This document shows positions 7,829 through 16,496 of a stretch of 64,000 nt of DNA, piece by piece. Position 1 is the stretch's first letter; every line of letters starts with the position of its first letter. Origin of the DNA: Streptomyces griseoviridis. Lineage in GTDB: Bacteria > Actinomycetota > Actinomycetes > Streptomycetales > Streptomycetaceae. The position numbers and the translations under genes are program-made. The notes under the pieces are model-generated. The model saw nothing but the letters and a program-made list of their open reading frames with translations. It had not been told where the DNA came from and did no database searches. The stretch lies in NCBI GenBank assembly GCA_014649155.1, contig BMSM01000003.1, positions 1 through 64,000 on the forward strand, read 5' to 3'.

Positions 7829-9316
7829 TCACCCCACCACCTCGGAAGCAACCCCCCGCTTCGGCGCCCGAGCCGTCACCATCACCCCCGCGACCACCCC
7901 CGCCAGCAGCATCACCCCCGCCGCCACCCAGATCGCCACCACGTACCCGTGCACGACCCCCTCCCGCACCACCGCCCCCCGCCCCGCGCCGTCCGCCAGA
8001 TGGGCCTTCACATACGCCGCACTGCTCGTCGTCGCGATCGTGTTCAACAGCGCCGTCCCGATCGAACCCCCCACCTGCTGCGAGGTGTTGACGGTCGCCG
8101 ACGTCACCCCGGAGTCCCGCGGCGCGACCCCCGCCGTCGCGGTGGCGAACACCGGCATGAAGGTCAGCCCCATCCCGAGCCCCATCAGCAGCAGCGCCGG
8201 CAGCACCTCGCTCAGGTACGCCGAATCCACCGTGATCCGCGTCAGGACCACCATCCCGCCCGCCGCCAGCACCATCCCCGGCACCATCAGCAGCCGCGGC
8301 GGCGCGTGCTGGAGCAGCCTCGCGGAGATCTGCGTCGACCCGATGACGATCGCCACCGTCAGCGGCAGGAAGGCCAGCCCGGTCCGCACCGGCGAGTAGC
8401 CGAGGATGACCTGGAGGTAGTACGTCATGAACAGGAACAGCCCGAACATGCCGATGACCGCGAGCATCATCGTCAGGAAGCAGCCCGCCCGGTCCCGGTC
8501 CCGGACGATGTGCAGCGGCAGCAGCGGACTCGGTGTCCGCGTCTGCCACCCCACGAACGCCGCCAGCAGGACGGCCGCCGCGGCGAACAGCGCGAGCACC
8601 AGCGGGTCCGTCCACCCCCGCGGCTCCGCCTCGCTGAAGCCGTAGACCAGCGCCACCAGGCCCCCGCAGCCCAGCACCACCCCGGGCACGTCCAGCCGGG
8701 CGCCCGCCGTGCCGGGCCGGTCGTGCAGCAGGGCGAGGGCGCCGAGTACGGCGACGGCGGCGATCGGGACGTTGACGTACAGGCACCACCGCCAGTTCAG
8801 GTACTCGGTGAGCACCCCGCCGACGATGAACCCGATCGCGGAGCCGCTGCCGGCCAGCGCCCCGTAGATGCCGAACGCCTTGCCGCGCTCCCGGGGGTCG
8901 GTGAACGTCGTCGTCAGCAGCGACAGCGCGGACGGCGCGAGCACGGCGGCGAAGACGCCCTGGAGCGCGCGGGCCGCGAAGAGCATCCCGGGACCGCTCG
9001 CCGCGCCGCCGATCGCCGACGCCACGGCGAAACCGACCAGCCCGATCAGGAAGCTCCGCTTGCGGCCGATCAGGTCGGAGATCCGCCCGCCGAGCAGCAG
9101 CAGCCCGCCGAAGGCGAGGGTGTACGCGGTGATCACCCACTGCCGGTTGCCGTCGGACATGCCCAGGTCCCGCTGGGCGGAGGGCAGCGCGATGTTCACG
9201 ATGGTCGCGTCGAGGACGACCATCAGCTGGGCCAGCGCGATCACCACCAGCGCCCACCAGCGGCGGGGATCGACGTGCGAGGCGGCGGCCCCGTCTCCAG
9301 TGCGGGCGTGACTCAC
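7829..9316 (-). CDS. MFS drug exporter, DHA2 (14-TMS) family
   Basis: A 495-residue integral membrane protein. It starts with a short polar leader and then WWALVVIALAQLMVVLDATIVNIALPSA, the typical first helix of DHA2 antiporters, where the Asp in LDATIVNIALP belongs to motif D1. A loop with GGRISDLIGRKR (motif A) and about fourteen hydrophobic segments follow. It most likely exports drugs or toxic metabolites using the proton gradient; the substrate is not visible. It is transcribed toward the end of the large LuxR regulator, with ~195 bp of C-rich DNA between them in which I found no clear terminator hairpin. No TetR- or MarR-type regulator adjoins it. Confidence 0.88.
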   Translation of the reverse strand: MSHARTGDGAAASHVDPRRWWALVVIALAQLMVVLDATIVNIALPSAQRDLGMSDGNRQWVITAYTLAFGGLLLLGGRISDLIGRKRSFLIGLVGFAVASAIGGAASGPGMLFAARALQGVFAAVLAPSALSLLTTTFTDPRERGKAFGIYGALAGSGSAIGFIVGGVLTEYLNWRWCLYVNVPIAAVAVLGALALLHDRPGTAGARLDVPGVVLGCGGLVALVYGFSEAEPRGWTDPLVLALFAAAAVLLAAFVGWQTRTPSPLLPLHIVRDRDRAGCFLTMMLAVIGMFGLFLFMTYYLQVILGYSPVRTGLAFLPLTVAIVIGSTQISARLLQHAPPRLLMVPGMVLAAGGMVVLTRITVDSAYLSEVLPALLLMGLGMGLTFMPVFATATAGVAPRDSGVTSATVNTSQQVGGSIGTALLNTIATTSSAAYVKAHLADGAGRGAVVREGVVHGYVVAIWVAAGVMLLAGVVAGVMVTARAPKRGVASEVVG

Positions 9317-9394
9317 CCGGACAGAACACCACGAGCCCGTGCGTTCCGCATCCGCGAGGCCGACGGCCCCTCACGGCACCGGCACCGGCGGGCG

Positions 9395-9480
9395 CATCGC
9401 CCGGCGGAGGCGCCGGCACCGGCACCGGCGGGCGCACCGGCACCGGCGGGCGCACCGGCACCGGCGGGCGCACCGGCCCG
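9395..9480. repeat. 18-bp tandem repeat array upstream of the MFS gene
   Basis: The 200-bp gap between the MFS exporter and the dehydrogenase gene holds three to four near-identical copies of an 18-bp unit close to caccggcaccggcgggcg. The rest of the gap is similar GC-rich sequence. The units touch each other with no spacers, so this is a simple tandem repeat. It sits immediately upstream of the MFS start and so within its likely promoter region. Confidence 0.7.
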
Positions 9481-9514
9481 CCGAGGCGGCACCACCCACC
9501 AGGGTGACGGACCG

Positions 9515-10495
9515 TCACGGTTCCAGCACCACCTTCCCGACCGTCCCCCGCGTCTCCAGCGCTCGGTGCGCGGTGGCCGCCTCGGCCAGGGGGAAGCGCT
9601 GGACGGCCGGGCGGAGCCGGCCCGCCGCGGCCTCGTCCAGGGCCCGCAGTTCCAGTGTGCGCAGGGGGTCCGGGCCACCGGCGCGGCCCAGCATCACCGG
9701 CCCGAGGACCTGCTCCGAGACGCCCTCGACCAGGTACGGCGCTCCGCCGCGCAGCCCCGCCCCGGACCAGCCGAAGACCAGGTGCCGCCCGCCCGGACCG
9801 AGCAGGGCGACGGCCTCCCGGGCGGCCTCGCCGCCGACGCCGTCGAACACCACCGTCGCCGGCCGCCCGCCGAGACGGGCCCGCACCTTCTCCGGCCAGC
9901 CGGGCAGCGTGTAGTCGACGGCGAGCGACGCGCCGTTCGCCGCGACCCGGGCCGCCTTCTCCGGGCCGCCCGCCAGCCCGACCACCGTGGCGCCGGTGTG
10001 CGCGGCGTACTGCGTGAGCAGCGTGCCGATGCCGCCCGCCGCGGCCGGGACCACCGCCACCGCGTCCGGGCCCAGCTCGGCGAACTGGAGTATCCCCATC
10101 GCCGTACGCCCCGTGCCGATCATGGCGACGGCCTCGGCGAAGTCCAGGTTCCCGGGGATCTCGTGCAGCCGGCCGGCGTCGGCGACGGCCAGCTCGGCGT
10201 ACCCGCCGGGCGCGAACCCGAGGTGCGTGACGACCCGCCTGCCCCGCCACTCTTCCGCCACCCCCTCCCCGAGCGCGTCGACCACGCCCGCGACCTCACG
10301 GCCGGGGACCGTGGGCAGCACCGGCAGCGCGGGCGCCGGACCCTGGTGTCCCTCGCGCAGCGCGGTGTCCATCAGGTGGACGCCGGCGGCCCGGACGGTG
10401 ATCCGGACCTGCCCGGGACCCGGCACCGGGTCCGCCGTCTCCTCGTACCGAAGGTTCTCGGCCGGGCCGAAGGCGTGCAGACGGATGGCGCGCAT
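9515..10495 (-). CDS. Zinc-binding-dehydrogenase-superfamily quinone oxidoreductase
   Basis: A 326-residue medium-chain dehydrogenase/reductase. The N-terminal GroES-like half has GPGQVRITVRAAGVHLMDT. The Rossmann half has PAAAGGIGTLLTQYA, the NADPH-binding AAxxGxG-type motif of the quinone oxidoreductase subfamily. I see no structural-zinc cysteine cluster, which agrees with the zinc-free NADPH:quinone reductase branch. It likely reduces quinones or enones with NADPH in the cytosol. The ATG start is followed by RAIRLHAFGP, where family members normally begin. It stands alone between repeat-rich gaps, and no partner gene suggests a pathway. Confidence 0.85.
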   Translation of the reverse strand: MRAIRLHAFGPAENLRYEETADPVPGPGQVRITVRAAGVHLMDTALREGHQGPAPALPVLPTVPGREVAGVVDALGEGVAEEWRGRRVVTHLGFAPGGYAELAVADAGRLHEIPGNLDFAEAVAMIGTGRTAMGILQFAELGPDAVAVVPAAAGGIGTLLTQYAAHTGATVVGLAGGPEKAARVAANGASLAVDYTLPGWPEKVRARLGGRPATVVFDGVGGEAAREAVALLGPGGRHLVFGWSGAGLRGGAPYLVEGVSEQVLGPVMLGRAGGPDPLRTLELRALDEAAAGRLRPAVQRFPLAEAATAHRALETRGTVGKVVLEP

Positions 10496-10530
10496 GAAGC
10501 TCCCTCAGGACGATGCGGAACGAGCGGTAC

Positions 10531-10590
10531 GGACCGGACCGGACCGGACCGCACCGCACCGGACCGCACCGGACCGCACCGGACCGGACC
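10531..10590. repeat. Twelve tandem 5-mers (ggacc/gcacc)
   Basis: Twelve adjacent 5-base units, each ggacc or gcacc, fill the space just upstream of the dehydrogenase start and downstream of the FAD-oxidoreductase stop. Pure tandem 5-mers keep no reading frame and probably arose by slippage. They lie in the expected promoter region of the dehydrogenase gene. Confidence 0.8.
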
Positions 10591-10620
10591 GTACGCGTCC
10601 GGTGCCTCCAGCCAACGACC

Positions 10621-11784
10621 TCAACCACGCTTCAGGTCAAGCTCCCGCCGGCCCAGCGCCAGCGACACCGCCGTGAGCGCGCTGGTGAAGGACACCTCCG
10701 ACAGCACCCCCGGCGCCGCCACCTGGTCGCCGGCCAGGTACACCCCGTCGCCCCGGTCGACCGCGGGCCGGTCCCGCCAGGTGGTGCCGGGCGGGTCGAC
10801 GGCGCCGGTGCGTCCCCGCGCCTCCGCCTCCCGCCGCCAGGTCACCCGCTCCCGCCACCCCGGGAACCCGAGGTCGAGCAGTTCCCCGGCCCGCGCCAGC
10901 CCGGCCGAACGCGGTTCGTCCGGGCCGACCGGGAACTGCCCCTGGAGGAGCTGCTCACCGCGCGGCGCGAGGCTCCGGTCCTGCGCGGTGAACCGTTCGA
11001 TCCAGCCCGGCGCGTCCAGGTCGGACACCGCGAACGCGTCCCCGCGCCGCGTCCGCAGGGCCACGTCGAGCAGGACCGTGCGCCCGCCGGGCCAGGTCAG
11101 CGAGGCGTCCCCGAGCAGTCGGCGGGCGGCGTCGAGGGAGGTGGCGACGACGACCGGGGCGCCGGTGGGCAGGGTGTCGACGCGGGCGCGGGTCTCCGTG
11201 CGCACCCCCAGTTCCCGGGCGTGGGCGGCCATCCGGTCGATCAGCGCGCCCCAGCCGCCGAGCGGGTAGTGCGCCTCGGGCGGCACCTTGGCCGCCCGCC
11301 GCAGCCGCTCGGCGACGAACGCGGCGGAGAGCGCCCCGGGGTCGGCGTGGAAGAGCGCGACCGCGCTGTAGTGCGCGGCGGCCCGCGCGCCCTCCGCGCC
11401 GACGATCCGGCCGGCCCAGGTCCGGAAGTCCTCGTCCACGGGCGCCCGCCGGGCGGTTCCCGCGCGGGCCAGCCGCAGCAGCGCGAGCGGCGGCGTACGG
11501 CGCGGCGCGCCCCGGTAGCGGAACCTGAGCCGGGTCCCCTCCAGCGGCGGCAGCGGCGCGAGCGGCCCGAGCAGCCCGCGCTCGCGCAGCCAGGTCCAGT
11601 GCGGTCCGCCGTTGTAGAGCGCGTGCGGTCCCTCGTGCGTCCGGTACGGCCCCTCGGCGGTCCGCGCCCGTCCGCCGAGGGTGCCGTGCGCCTCGTACAG
11701 GGTGACCTCGGCCCCCGCCTCGGCGGCGGCGACGGCCGCGGTCAGTCCGGCGAAACCGCCGCCGACGACGGTGATGCGGTGCAT
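10621..11784 (-). CDS. FAD-dependent oxidoreductase, amine-oxidase / phytoene-desaturase-like
   Basis: A 387-residue protein. It begins MHRITVVGGGFAGLTAAVAAAEAG, the dinucleotide-binding GxGxxG motif for the FAD ADP moiety, followed by Glu at the end of the second strand (LYEA) and GGRARTAEGPY, the typical second FAD contact. The C-terminus has GVYLAGDQVAAPGVLSEVSFTSAL, the usual third flavin motif of the amine oxidase / protoporphyrinogen oxidase / carotene desaturase group. The ATG start is supported by GAGGGAG upstream; longer in-frame extensions have no recognisable domain. The substrate is unknown, and no carotenoid or haem genes adjoin. Confidence 0.82.
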   Translation of the reverse strand: MHRITVVGGGFAGLTAAVAAAEAGAEVTLYEAHGTLGGRARTAEGPYRTHEGPHALYNGGPHWTWLRERGLLGPLAPLPPLEGTRLRFRYRGAPRRTPPLALLRLARAGTARRAPVDEDFRTWAGRIVGAEGARAAAHYSAVALFHADPGALSAAFVAERLRRAAKVPPEAHYPLGGWGALIDRMAAHARELGVRTETRARVDTLPTGAPVVVATSLDAARRLLGDASLTWPGGRTVLLDVALRTRRGDAFAVSDLDAPGWIERFTAQDRSLAPRGEQLLQGQFPVGPDEPRSAGLARAGELLDLGFPGWRERVTWRREAEARGRTGAVDPPGTTWRDRPAVDRGDGVYLAGDQVAAPGVLSEVSFTSALTAVSLALGRRELDLKRG

Positions 11785-11913
11785 ACGGCTGCTCCCTCGC
11801 CTCGGTTCTTTCACATCCGTTCCCGTTCCCGCACCTGTACGACGTCCCCGCGCCCCGGAATGTGACACCGGAGGCCACGGCCGTCCGCCCGCGCCCCCGT
11901 TGTCAGTGGCGGG

Positions 11914-12645
11914 GTGCAGCATGGGGGCATGGCGGGCACGGCGAGGCGAGCGGCGGGCGGTACGGCGATGACGGGCGGACCGGCGGGGCGAGCGGTGGTC
12001 AGGGCGGCGCGGCGCCCGGAGGTACGGCTGCCGCGCCTGGAGGAGTACGACGGGCGGGGGCTGGAGCGCGACGGGGACTACGACGGGCTGGACTTCCGGG
12101 ACACCGGGCTCGCCGGGCAGGACGGCGCCGGTGCCCGCTTCATGGACTGCGCCCTGACCGGCTGCGCGCTGGACGGGACGTCCCTGCGCCGGGCCCGGCT
12201 GCTGGACTCGGTGCTGACCGGCGTGCGCGGCGTCGGCACCGACCTCGCCGAGGCGACCCTGCGCGACGTCGAGGTGCGGGACGCCCGGCTGGGCGGCACC
12301 CAGTTGCACGGGGCGGTGCTGGAGCGGGTGCTGATCCGCGGCGGCAAGATCGACTTCCTGAATCTGCGCCGGGCACGGCTCAAGGACGTGGTCTTCGAGG
12401 GCTGCGTCCTGGTCGAGCCCGACTTCGGCGGTGCCCGGCTGGAGCGCGTGGAGTTCGTGGACTGCGCGGTGCGGCAGGCCGACCTGAGCGCCGCCGTCCT
12501 CGTCGACGTCGACCTGCGCGGCGCCGCCCCGCTGGAGCTGGCCCGGGGCGTGGACCGGCTCTCCGGCGCGGTGATCAGCCCGGCCCAGCTCCTCGACCTG
12601 GCCCCGGTGCTGGCGGCGGAGCTGGGGCTGCGGGTGCTGGCGTAG
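11914..12645 (+). CDS. Pentapeptide-repeat protein
   Basis: From about residue 55 to 200 the sequence follows the A(D/N)LxX period of five, for example LDFRDTGLAGQDGAGARFMDCALTG and later LKDVVFEGCVLVEPDFGGARLERVEF. This predicts a right-handed quadrilateral beta-helix. Such proteins have many roles; some protect DNA gyrase, but nothing here singles that out. The start is unclear: GTG at 11914, ATG at 11929 and ATG at 11968 are all in frame and none has a strong ribosome-binding site. The gene is divergent from the FAD oxidoreductase and converges with the small hypothetical gene downstream. Confidence 0.78.
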   Translation: MQHGGMAGTARRAAGGTAMTGGPAGRAVVRAARRPEVRLPRLEEYDGRGLERDGDYDGLDFRDTGLAGQDGAGARFMDCALTGCALDGTSLRRARLLDSVLTGVRGVGTDLAEATLRDVEVRDARLGGTQLHGAVLERVLIRGGKIDFLNLRRARLKDVVFEGCVLVEPDFGGARLERVEFVDCAVRQADLSAAVLVDVDLRGAAPLELARGVDRLSGAVISPAQLLDLAPVLAAELGLRVLA

Positions 12646-12666
12646 GGGGGCGGACGCCGCCGGGGG

Positions 12667-13167
12667 TCAGGGCAGGCGGGGGAAGCGGGCCTGGAGGGTC
12701 CAGATCGCCGGGTTGTCCGCGAGGTCCTCGTGCAGGTCGGTGAGGTCCGCGAGCAGGTCGTGCAGGAAGTCCCGGGCCTCACGGCGCAGCGCGGCGTGCG
12801 AGAAGGACAGCGGCGGTTCGGACGGCGGCAGCCACTCCGCCTCGATGTCGACCCAGCCGAACCGGCGCTCGAACAGCAGCCGGTCGGTGGACTCGGTGAA
12901 GTCCAGCTCCGCCCGCTGCGGCCGGGCCGCCCGGGAGCCCGCCGGGTCCCGGTCGACGTGCTCCACGATGTCGCACAGCGCCCAGGCGAAGTCCAGCACC
13001 GGCACCCATCCCCAGGCTGTGGAGATCTCCCGGTCCGCCTCGGTGTCGGCGAGGTACACATCCCCGCAGAACAGGTCGTGCCGCAGCGCCCGTACGTCCG
13101 CCCGCCGGTAGTCGGTCTGCGGCGGGTCGGGGAAGCGGTTGGAGAGGGCGTAGCCGATGTCGAGCAC
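12667..13167 (-). CDS. Conserved hypothetical protein
   Basis: A 166-residue acidic cytosolic protein starting at GTG (LDIGYALSNRFPDPPQTDYRR). It is rich in Trp, Asp and Glu and has no signal peptide or membrane segment. I do not recognise a characterised family. Codon bias is normal for the genome, and the frame fits tightly between the pentapeptide gene and the peptidase gene, which supports it as real. Its short distance to the peptidase gene on the same strand allows co-transcription. Confidence 0.7.
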   Translation of the reverse strand: MLDIGYALSNRFPDPPQTDYRRADVRALRHDLFCGDVYLADTEADREISTAWGWVPVLDFAWALCDIVEHVDRDPAGSRAARPQRAELDFTESTDRLLFERRFGWVDIEAEWLPPSEPPLSFSHAALRREARDFLHDLLADLTDLHEDLADNPAIWTLQARFPRLP

Positions 13168-13201
13168 GCCCCGATGGTGTCATGGCGCGCGGGACCGCCG
13201 G

Positions 13202-14602
13202 TCAGGGGCGGTCCGGTCGGCCGTCCCCGCGCAGCCAGTCCTCCCACACGTCCGTGAGGTCCTCGTCCGGCAGCCGTTTCTCCACGTAGGCGGTGAAGTC
13301 TCCGGTGTCCGCGGTGCCGTGCCGGTGCTCCGCCGCCCAGCCGCGCAGCAGGGCGCGGAAGGCGGCGTCCCCGGCCCGCTGCCGGATCTTGTGCAGGACC
13401 ATCGCGCCGCGCTGGTAGACGGGGGCGGCGGTCAGGTGCGCGGCGTCGGGGGGATCGGCGGGCGGGAACGCCCAGACGGCCTCGTTCGCCGCCGTACCGG
13501 CGAAGTAGCGGCCTGCGTACAGCGCGTCGAAGGTCTCCTGCGCGGTGTCCCCGCCGTGGTCCTCCTGCCACAGCCACTCCGCGTACGTCGCGAAGCCCTC
13601 GTTGAGCCACATGTCGCGCCAGGTCCTCGGGGTGACGGAGTCGCCGTACCACTGGTGGGCGAGTTCGTGGACGAGCAGGACGGTGTCGGGGGCGCCGGGG
13701 AAGACGGGCCGGGTCTGCGTCTCCAGGGCGTAGCCGACATCGGTGGGGCGGTCGACGATCGCGCCCACGGAGGAGAACGGGTACGGCCCGAACAGGTCCT
13801 CCGCCCACGCGACGACCTCGGGAATCCGCTTCAGCACGGCTTCGCTCGCCGCCGCCTGGGCCGGGTCGACGGCCGTGTACACCGGCAGTCCGTCCCGGGC
13901 GCGGGAGCGCGTGACGCGCCAGTCGCCGACGGCGACCGTGGCGAGGTAGCTCGCCATCGGCTCGGTGGTCCGCCAGGTGACCGTGGTCCGTCCGCGGGCG
14001 GTCCGCTCACCGGTGGGTTCGCCGTTGGAGACGGCCCGCAGCCCCTCGGGGACGGTCACCGTGAGGGTGTAGGTGGCCTTGTCGGAGGGGTGGTGGTTGC
14101 CCGGGAACCACGCCATCGACCCGACCGGCTGGCCGAGCGCGAGCGCGCCGTCGTCGGTGCGCAGCCAGCCCTCCTCGGAGCCGTCGGGGTCGGTGATCGT
14201 CTCCGGCGCCCCGGAGTAGCGCACGGCCACCCGGAAGGTGTCGCCGTCGTCCAGGTCGTCCGGCGGCCGGACGGTCAGTTCCTGTCCGGCCCGGTTGAAG
14301 CGGGCGGCCCGTCCGTCGACCGTCACCGCGCCGACGTCCAGCCCCTTCAGGTCCAGGTCGAACGCCGACAGGTCCTCGGTCGCCCGCGCGGTGACCGTCG
14401 CGGTGCCGGCGAGGCGGTGGCGGGCGGGGTCGTAGGCGAGGTCGAGGTCGTAGTGGGTGACGTCGTAGCCGCCGTTGCCCGCCTTGGGGAAGTACGGGTC
14501 GCGCACCCCGGAGCCGCCGGGCGTGCCGTGCACCCCGCCGCACGCGGTGAGGGCGGTGAGGACGGCGGCGGTGACGACGGCGGGCGGACGGGGGGTGCGC
14601 AC
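13202..14602 (-). CDS. Secreted M1-family metallopeptidase lipoprotein
   Basis: A 466-residue protein with a lipoprotein signal (MRTPRPPAVVTAAVLTALTACGG, lipobox LTAC), so it is exported and anchored by its N-terminal cysteine. The zinc site HELAHQW sits near residue 305, with the third ligand Glu in WLNEGFATYAEW about 18 residues later, which is the gluzincin pattern of M1 aminopeptidases. The exopeptidase GAMEN motif region is degenerate (YALETQTR). An N-terminal beta-saddle domain precedes the catalytic domain. At 466 residues it is shorter than the ~850-residue PepN type and matches the short, single-catalytic-unit M1 proteins common in Actinobacteria. The start is GTG. Confidence 0.88.
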   Translation of the reverse strand: MRTPRPPAVVTAAVLTALTACGGVHGTPGGSGVRDPYFPKAGNGGYDVTHYDLDLAYDPARHRLAGTATVTARATEDLSAFDLDLKGLDVGAVTVDGRAARFNRAGQELTVRPPDDLDDGDTFRVAVRYSGAPETITDPDGSEEGWLRTDDGALALGQPVGSMAWFPGNHHPSDKATYTLTVTVPEGLRAVSNGEPTGERTARGRTTVTWRTTEPMASYLATVAVGDWRVTRSRARDGLPVYTAVDPAQAAASEAVLKRIPEVVAWAEDLFGPYPFSSVGAIVDRPTDVGYALETQTRPVFPGAPDTVLLVHELAHQWYGDSVTPRTWRDMWLNEGFATYAEWLWQEDHGGDTAQETFDALYAGRYFAGTAANEAVWAFPPADPPDAAHLTAAPVYQRGAMVLHKIRQRAGDAAFRALLRGWAAEHRHGTADTGDFTAYVEKRLPDEDLTDVWEDWLRGDGRPDRP

Positions 14603-14654
14603 GCCGTGATCCTACGGGCGGCGCACGGGGGGACGGCCTGCGGGAATGGGCCGG

Positions 14655-15404
14655 TCAGGGGGTGCCCGGGGCCTCTTCGGCACTCCCGGCGGCGCTCCTG
14701 GTGTGCAGGACGTCGCGGCCCTGTTCGGCGGCGCGGGTGATGCTCTCGCCGACGAAGTCGAGGAAGCGGGCGATGTTCTCCATCCGGACGGCGGCCGGGG
14801 TGCCGGGGCCGAGGACGCCGGCGCCCTGCCGGGAGATCTCGATGACCTGCACCAGGGACCGGACGCTGGCGATCATCGCCTGGTACCAGATGTCGTCGTC
14901 GACGATGTACCGGTCCCGGCGGCGTTCGTCGCGCTCCCGCCGGATCAGTCCCTGGTCCTCCAGGAACGCGACCGCCTTGGAGACGGACGCCGGGCTGACC
15001 TGGAGGCGTTCCACCAGTTCGGACGCGGTCAGGCTGCCCGTGTCGGTCATGTACAGGGCGGCCTGCACCCGGGCCATCATCCTGGGCGTGCCCGCCTGCA
15101 TGAGGACGTCGGTGAACCGCTCCTCGTACTCGCGCACCGCCTCGGGGTCGCGTCCGTGGGGCTGCGGGGACGCCCCCGGTCCCCGGGGCGCGGCGGCCGG
15201 GCGGCGGCGCTGGGTGCGGCGCTCGGTGGCGCGGTGGGCGAGGTCGGCGCGGTAGCCGGTGGGGCCGCCGTTGCGCATGACCTCGCGGGTGATCGTGGAG
15301 GTGGGGCGGTCGAGACGCCGGGCGATCTCCGCGTAGGCGAGGCCGTCGGCCAGCCCCAGCGCGATCTGCTGCCGTTCCTGCTGGGTGAGCCTGCCTCCGG
15401 GCAT
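14655..15404 (-). CDS. Dual-HTH regulator: IS30-type HTH plus GbsR/MarR-like winged helix
   Basis: The N-terminus (RLTQQERQQIALGLADGLAYAEIARRLDRPTSTITREV) is a HTH_38-type helix-turn-helix as found in IS30 transposases. The middle (LTASELVERLQVSPASVSKAVAFLEDQGLIRRERDERRRDRY) is a winged helix of the GbsR/MarR class. The start is set at the ATG of MPGGRLT, because AAGGAG lies six bases upstream. An in-frame ATG five codons earlier contains that Shine-Dalgarno sequence and lacks its own. The gene is divergent from the DUF4097 and ABC exporter genes, and the shared ~230-bp gap carries several palindromes. Repression of those genes, and of itself, is the likely job. Confidence 0.82.
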   Translation of the reverse strand: MPGGRLTQQERQQIALGLADGLAYAEIARRLDRPTSTITREVMRNGGPTGYRADLAHRATERRTQRRRPAAAPRGPGASPQPHGRDPEAVREYEERFTDVLMQAGTPRMMARVQAALYMTDTGSLTASELVERLQVSPASVSKAVAFLEDQGLIRRERDERRRDRYIVDDDIWYQAMIASVRSLVQVIEISRQGAGVLGPGTPAAVRMENIARFLDFVGESITRAAEQGRDVLHTRSAAGSAEEAPGTP

Positions 15405-15442
15405 CGGAGTCTCCTTCATGGTCCGTGGTACGGCCGACCATA

Positions 15443-15582
15443 GCGTTCACTCCACTTCATTGCAACGACCGTTGTCATTCCGTTGCGTTACTTCGGAACC
15501 CGTTGCAACGAACTGTGTGCTCTGACCTGCGCAAGTTCTATTCGAGTGCAACAAGGGAGTTGCCTACTCAGTGAACGCAACG
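15443..15582. promoter_or_regulatory. Divergent control region with repeated CGTTGCAACG-like operators
   Basis: The gap between the dual-HTH regulator and the DUF4097 gene contains caacg-ac-cgttg (15463-15474), the perfect palindrome cgttgcaacg (15501-15510), gcaac-aaggga-gttgc (15548-15563), and an outer pair gcgttcact (15443-15451) and agtgaacgc (15570-15578). These are AT-richer than the surroundings and share a GTTGCAAC core, as expected for binding sites of the adjacent dimeric regulator. Confidence 0.6.
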
Positions 15583-15631
15583 TAGCTTTTCCCTCATCGG
15601 AAATGACGACCTCCCGAAGAAGGAGCACACC

Positions 15632-16306
15632 GTGCAGCAGAAGTTCCAGACCCCGGCCCCGATCTCCACCGTCCTCGACATCCCCGCCGGACGCGTCCGC
15701 CTCATCGCCGCCGACCGCACCGACACCACCGTCGAGATCCTCCCCGCCGACCCCGCCAAGGGCCGCGACGCCAAGGCCGCCGAGCAGATCACGGTCGAGT
15801 ACGGCGACGGCGTCCTGCGCATCGCCGCCCCCCGGGCGAAGAACCGTCTCCTCGGCGCCTCCGGCGCGGTCGAGGTGACCGTCCAGCTGCCCACCGGCTC
15901 CCGCGTCGAGGGCAAGGCCGCCACCGCCGAGCTGCGCGGCGTCGGCCGGCTCGGCGAGGTCACCTTCGAGGCCGCGCAGGGCCCGGTCAAGCTGGACGAG
16001 ACCGCCGGCGTCCGGCTCACCGTCCTCGACGGCGACGTCACCGTCGGCCGCCTCGGCGGCCCCGCCGAGATCAGCACCCAGCGGGGTGACATCCGCGTCA
16101 CCGAGGCCGTGCGCGGCACCGTCACCCTGCGCACCGGGGCCGGCGGGATCGAGGTCGGCGCCGCCCGCGGCGTCTCCGCCTCCCTCGACGCCGGCACCGG
16201 ACACGGCCGCGTCCACAACGCCCTGCGCAACGCCGACGGGGCCGGGGCCGGCCTGGCCATCCACGCCACCACCGGCCACGGCGACATCACCGCCCGCAGC
16301 GTCTGA
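15632..16306 (+). CDS. DUF4097-family beta-helix protein
   Basis: A 224-residue protein starting at GTG, with AAGGAG six bases upstream. Repeated beta-strand turns with Gly/Asp (TVLDGDVTVGRLGGPAEISTQRGDIRVTEAVRGTVTLRTGAGGIEVG) match the DUF4097 / putative-adhesin fold. Despite that name there is no signal peptide here, so it is probably cytosolic. In Streptomyces this family often precedes a DrrAB-type ABC exporter, as it does here, and likely belongs to the same operon. Its biochemical role is unknown. It is transcribed away from the dual-HTH regulator. Confidence 0.8.
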   Translation: MQQKFQTPAPISTVLDIPAGRVRLIAADRTDTTVEILPADPAKGRDAKAAEQITVEYGDGVLRIAAPRAKNRLLGASGAVEVTVQLPTGSRVEGKAATAELRGVGRLGEVTFEAAQGPVKLDETAGVRLTVLDGDVTVGRLGGPAEISTQRGDIRVTEAVRGTVTLRTGAGGIEVGAARGVSASLDAGTGHGRVHNALRNADGAGAGLAIHATTGHGDITARSV

Positions 16307-16339
16307 CCCACCCGCCCGTCACCGACGACCGGTTTCGAC

Positions 16340-16452
16340 CGACGACCGGCTCCGCCGTCGACCGGCTCGACGGACGGCCGGCGTCACCGCCGACCGGTGT
16401 CACCGATAACCAGCTCACCGACGGCCAGCTCACCGACGGCCAGTTCCACCGT
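16340..16452. repeat. 113-bp direct repeat, copy 1
   Basis: This stretch recurs 157 bp downstream (16497-16609). I find a single difference, at 16389 versus 16546. Inside each copy the words ctcaccgacggccag and gaccggctcgac recur, so the block is itself built of ~15-bp sub-repeats. It lies between the DUF4097 gene and the ABC ATPase gene. A reading frame crosses it, but the ABC start is clearly further down. Confidence 0.85.
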
Positions 16453-16496
16453 CGACCGGCTCGACAGACGGCCGGCTCCACCGCCGACCAGCTCAC

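Noticed and set aside
7287..11269. Very long open frames antisense to or out of frame with the MFS, dehydrogenase and LuxR genes
   Set aside because: Their translations are Arg/Gly/Pro-rich with no domains. Long spurious frames are normal in 72% GC DNA. The opposing genes have clear family motifs and ribosome-binding sites.
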